Origin: Roseovarius spongiae
GTDB lineage: Bacteria; Pseudomonadota; Alphaproteobacteria; Rhodobacterales; Rhodobacteraceae
DNA: 54,243 nucleotides
Direction: 5' to 3'
Assembly (NCBI RefSeq): GCF_003651245.1
Contig: NZ_RAPE01000009.1
Location: forward strand, 1 to 54,243
Shown: positions 51,933 through 54,243 of the stretch, piece by piece
Layout: the number at the start of each line of letters is the position of its first letter
Numbering within the stretch: the stretch's first letter is position 1
The notes under the pieces: model-generated
Seen by the model: only the letters and a program-made list of their open reading frames with translations
What the model was told of the DNA's origin: nothing
Database searches by the model: none
Program-made: the position numbers and the translations under genes

Positions 51933-52301
51933 ATGCGAGGCGAGATTCTCGGGATTGAACGGCGGCGTCGTTGGAGTGATGAAGATAAGCTTACGATCGT
52001 GTCGTCGGTTGGGATCGACGGGGCTACGGTCACCCAGGTGGCGCAACGCAACGACGTTACCCGGCAGCAAATTTACGCCTGGCGGCACGAGTTGAAGCAG
52101 AAAGGCCTGTGGTCACCGGAAGAAGGAGCCATCTTTCTGCCGATAGGTGTTTCTCCCACCGAGCTCGCTCCGGCGGCGCCATGCCCGGCCGCCTCGGTAT
52201 CGGTTGAATTGCGTCTGGCCAAAGGGCGGAGCCTCCGGTTCGACAGCGTTATGGACGAAGCCACGTTGATGCGGCTGATCCGTGCGGTGGAGGGGGTATG
52301 A
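51933..52301 (+). CDS. tnpA: IS66 accessory protein TnpA
   Basis: A 122-residue protein with an N-terminal helix-turn-helix (RRRRWSDEDKLTIVSSVGIDGATVTQVAQRNDVTRQQIYAWRHELKQKG), the first accessory protein of IS66. The C-terminus (VSVELRLAKGRSLRFDSVMDEATLMRLIRAVEG) is also typical. It overlaps tnpB as ATGA. Confidence 0.9.
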   Translation: MRGEILGIERRRRWSDEDKLTIVSSVGIDGATVTQVAQRNDVTRQQIYAWRHELKQKGLWSPEEGAIFLPIGVSPTELAPAAPCPAASVSVELRLAKGRSLRFDSVMDEATLMRLIRAVEGV

Positions 52302-52645
52302 TCGGGCCCGGGACCGGAGTGCGGGTCTACCTGGCCTGTGGGGTTACCGACATGCGCAAGGGGATAGCAGGGCTCGCCACCATCGCGCAGGACGTTTTGC
52401 GACAGAAGCCTGCCAGCGGGGCTGTCTTCGTCTTCCGCGGACGCCGCGGCGACAGGATCAAGGTGCTGTATTGGGACGGTCAGGGGTTTTGCCTCTATTA
52501 CAAGGTTCTGGAACGGGGGCGTTTTCCATGGCCCTCGGCGGCCGATGGCGCCATTCGCCTGACCTCGGCACAGCTGGCAATGTTGTGGGAGGGGATCGAC
52601 TGGCGGCGGCCGGACTGGGGTGCGCCACCGGCTCGGGTTGGGTAA
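52298..52645 (+). CDS. tnpB: IS66 accessory protein TnpB
   Basis: A 115-residue IS66 Orf2 protein: GVRVYLACGVTDMRKGIAGLATIAQDVLRQKPASGAVFVFRGRRGDRIKVLYWDGQGFCLYYKVLERGRFPWP is the family core. It is needed with TnpA and TnpC for transposition of IS66 elements and is unrelated to the RNA-guided TnpB nucleases. Confidence 0.93.
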   Translation: MIGPGTGVRVYLACGVTDMRKGIAGLATIAQDVLRQKPASGAVFVFRGRRGDRIKVLYWDGQGFCLYYKVLERGRFPWPSAADGAIRLTSAQLAMLWEGIDWRRPDWGAPPARVG

Positions 52646-52707
52646 TTTATCTGCCTGAATTGCCTTGTTTTTATGGCGCTCTGTGACACGATTTGCTATA
52701 AACAGTC

Positions 52708-54165
52708 ATGTCGCAATCGCTCGTGGATATGCCCGATGATCCAGCCGCTCTGAAGGCGCTGATCGCTGCCCTGCAGGCTGAAAATGCGAAAATGTCGGCG
52801 ACGCTGCGCGCGCATGATCTGCTCGTGCAGGCGCTGCGCATCCGGATCGCCAAGCTCAAGAAGCAGAAGTTCGGCGCCAGCTCCGAAAAGATCGAGCGCG
52901 AGATCGAACAGCTCGAGCTGGCGCTCGAGGATCTGATGGTCGCCACGTCGGAGGCCGATGACGCGTCCTCCGACGAAGACGAAACCCTGGAGCAAGAACC
53001 TCCGTCGGAAGAGGGTGAGGCCGCGCCGGAAAAGAAGCCGCGTCGTCGCCCAAGGGTGTCAAAGGACACGCCACGCGAGCGCCGCGAGCTTGATCCCGGC
53101 GACACTTGCCCGGACTGCGGCGGGGATCTGCGCGTGGTCGGCGAAGACGTCAGCGAATTGCTCGACATGATCGCCGCGCAAGTGAAGGTGATCGAGATCG
53201 CCCGGGTGAAAAAGTCTTGCCGCCGCTGCGAGGCCATGGTGCAGGAGCCCGCGCCCAGCCGGCCGATCCCGCGCAGCATGGCTGGGCCCAGCCTGCTGGC
53301 CTTCATTCTCGTCTCGAAGTTCGACGACCACATTCCGCTCTATCGCCTGAACGAGATCTTCGCCCGCATGGGAGCCGACATCCCGGACACCACGATGGTC
53401 GACTGGTGCGGCGGGGCCATGAAGACGCTGAACCCGCTGATCGAAAAGCTCGAGGCGGACGTGATGTCCAGCCCGATCCTGCATGCCGACGACACGCCCA
53501 TCCGCGTGCTCGACCGATCCGGCAAGAAGAAGGAGCTCGGAAAGGCCGTGAAACAGGGCCGCATCTGGGCCTATGTCAGAGATCAACGGCCATGGTCAGG
53601 CGCCGCGCCTCCCGGTGTCGTGTATTACTTCTCTCCCGATCGAAAGGGTGAACATCCGCGCGGCCATCTCGCCAACTCGAGCGGCATTTTGCAAGCCGAC
53701 GCCTATGCCGGCTTCCGGGATCTCTATGAAAAGCGTGCAGATGATACGCAGCAGTTCCGCGAGGCCGCCTGCTGGGCGCACCTGCGGCGCGACTTCCATG
53801 ACGTGTGGACAGCCGACAAGTCCCGGATTGCCCGCGAGGCTCTCGACCGGATCGGGAAGCTGTATGACATCGAGCGCAAGATTGCCGGGAAGTCCGCCGA
53901 AATGCGGCTTGCGGCCCGCCAGAAATACAGCGCCGAAAAGGTTGCTGCCTTCAAGGCTTGGGCGGAACAGCAGCTGACGCGCATCCCCGGCAAGAGCGAT
54001 CTGGCCAAGGCCTTCCGCTATGCCCTCAATCGCTGGTCCTCCTTCACCTTGTTCCTGGAGGATGGTCGCGTCGCCATCGACAACAACCCCGCCGAGCGCG
54101 CCATGCGTCCAGTGGGCGTTGGTTGGTCATTATGCACCCCCTTCATAAGTGCTTGGAAACATTGA
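52708..54165 (+). pseudogene. tnpC: IS66 transposase TnpC, C-terminally truncated
   Basis: 485 codons remain: a leucine-rich N-terminal coil (LKALIAALQAENAKM), a zinc-finger-like CPDCGGDLRVVGEDVSELLD, then the DDE domain from PSRPIPRSMAGPSLLAFILVSKFDDHIPLYRLNE through HADDTPIRVL, QADAYAGF and CWAHLRRDF to DNNPAERAMRPV. After that the normal ending (about 40-50 residues) is replaced by GVGWSLCTPFISAWKH. The last catalytic glutamate (NPAERA) is kept, but the missing tail probably abolishes activity. Confidence 0.8.
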
Positions 54166-54243
54166 AAGCTGGTCCTCGAGTTCAGCGCGACACGGGCGTC
54201 CTTTTCGTGCGAGAGCGTCTTTGACCTTATCTGAATGCAAGTC
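54124..54243. other. Sequence after the IS66 break
   Basis: 120 bp not belonging to IS66. No gene or known end was recognised; it runs off the window. Confidence 0.4.

Larger units (their letters stand above)
51835..54123 (+). mobile_element. IS66-family insertion sequence, 3' end lost
   Basis: The left end begins GTAATCACCCGG at 51835 (IS66 elements start with GTAA). It carries tnpA, tnpB and most of tnpC in the usual order. The tnpC frame departs from the family after RPVGVG near 54123, so the right end has been deleted or interrupted. Confidence 0.8.

Noticed and set aside
52298..52645. RNA-guided TnpB nuclease
   Set aside because: The 115-residue IS66 TnpB shares only the name; it has no RuvC motif and no guide RNA region.
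1..54243. CRISPR arrays, tRNA or rRNA genes
   Set aside because: No regularly spaced direct repeats, tRNA-like cloverleaf or rRNA segments were seen in reading both strands by eye.

Overview
The window looks like part of a large conjugative or mobilizable plasmid from an alphaproteobacterium, most likely a Rhodobacterales (Roseobacter/Paracoccus-type) host. The reasons are a complete repABC replicon with a candidate antisense RNA and palindromic parS sites, a VirD2-type relaxase with a VirD4/TraG coupling protein, the DUF1403-ScpB pair common on such plasmids, uniformly GC-rich coding DNA, and many plasmid-only domains (DUF736, DUF2493, DUF3085, DUF3768, DUF6878, DUF6915, DUF6927). These family names are from memory of sequence patterns; no search was run.

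Layout. 0.2-2.3 kb: a multi-pass membrane protein and a ParDE toxin-antitoxin pair. 2.4-8.6 kb: mobilization block (coupling protein, relaxase, MobC-like accessory protein, a candidate oriT region) followed by a small plasmid gene whose leader is duplicated head to head with a decayed copy. 8.6-17.2 kb: a DUF2493 gene, then a metal-resistance segment. It holds a mercury operon (merT-merP-orf84-merF-merA-orf121, with merR divergent) whose end is separated by an ISL3-type insertion sequence from a CcdA-like/MFS pair with its own MerR-type promoter. 17.4-30.4 kb: a long, one-strand array of plasmid 'accessory core' genes, many set apart by hairpins or terminators. It includes DUF736, DUF6915 and DUF6878 proteins, a 1420-residue methyltransferase plus Strawberry-notch-like helicase fusion, a RelBE-type toxin-antitoxin pair, DUF6927, DUF3085, a ParB-like protein, DUF3768 and an ArdC antirestriction protein. 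Lying beside the candidate oriT on the side away from the mobilization genes, this block is a plausible leading region that protects the plasmid on entry.

30.7-32.0 kb is a scar zone with a decayed repC C-terminus, an RcnB-like secreted protein and an IS630 remnant. 32.0-37.7 kb is a LysR-controlled operon of six redox and electrophile-detoxification proteins (Rossmann NADP-binding protein, DoxX, two-domain VOC protein, glutathionyl-hydroquinone reductase, pirin, WrbA). 38-44 kb holds a second large ParB-like protein and repABC. 44.2-47.9 kb has a serine resolvase, a tyrosine recombinase next to a crossover-like dyad, DUF1403 and ScpB. 47.9-54.2 kb is a defence-like end: an AbiEi/AbiEii pair, a UvrD-family helicase and a partner gene cut short by an IS66 element whose own tnpC is truncated near the window edge.

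The genes therefore fall into replication/partition, transfer, entry protection/stability, mercury resistance, electrophile stress resistance and phage-defence modules, joined by insertion-sequence scars. The points most worth checking are the helicase/partner pair beside AbiE, the duplicated inverted leader at 8.1-8.3 kb, the repeated intergenic motif in the 18-29 kb array, and the two uncharacterised cysteine-bearing membrane proteins in the mer operon.
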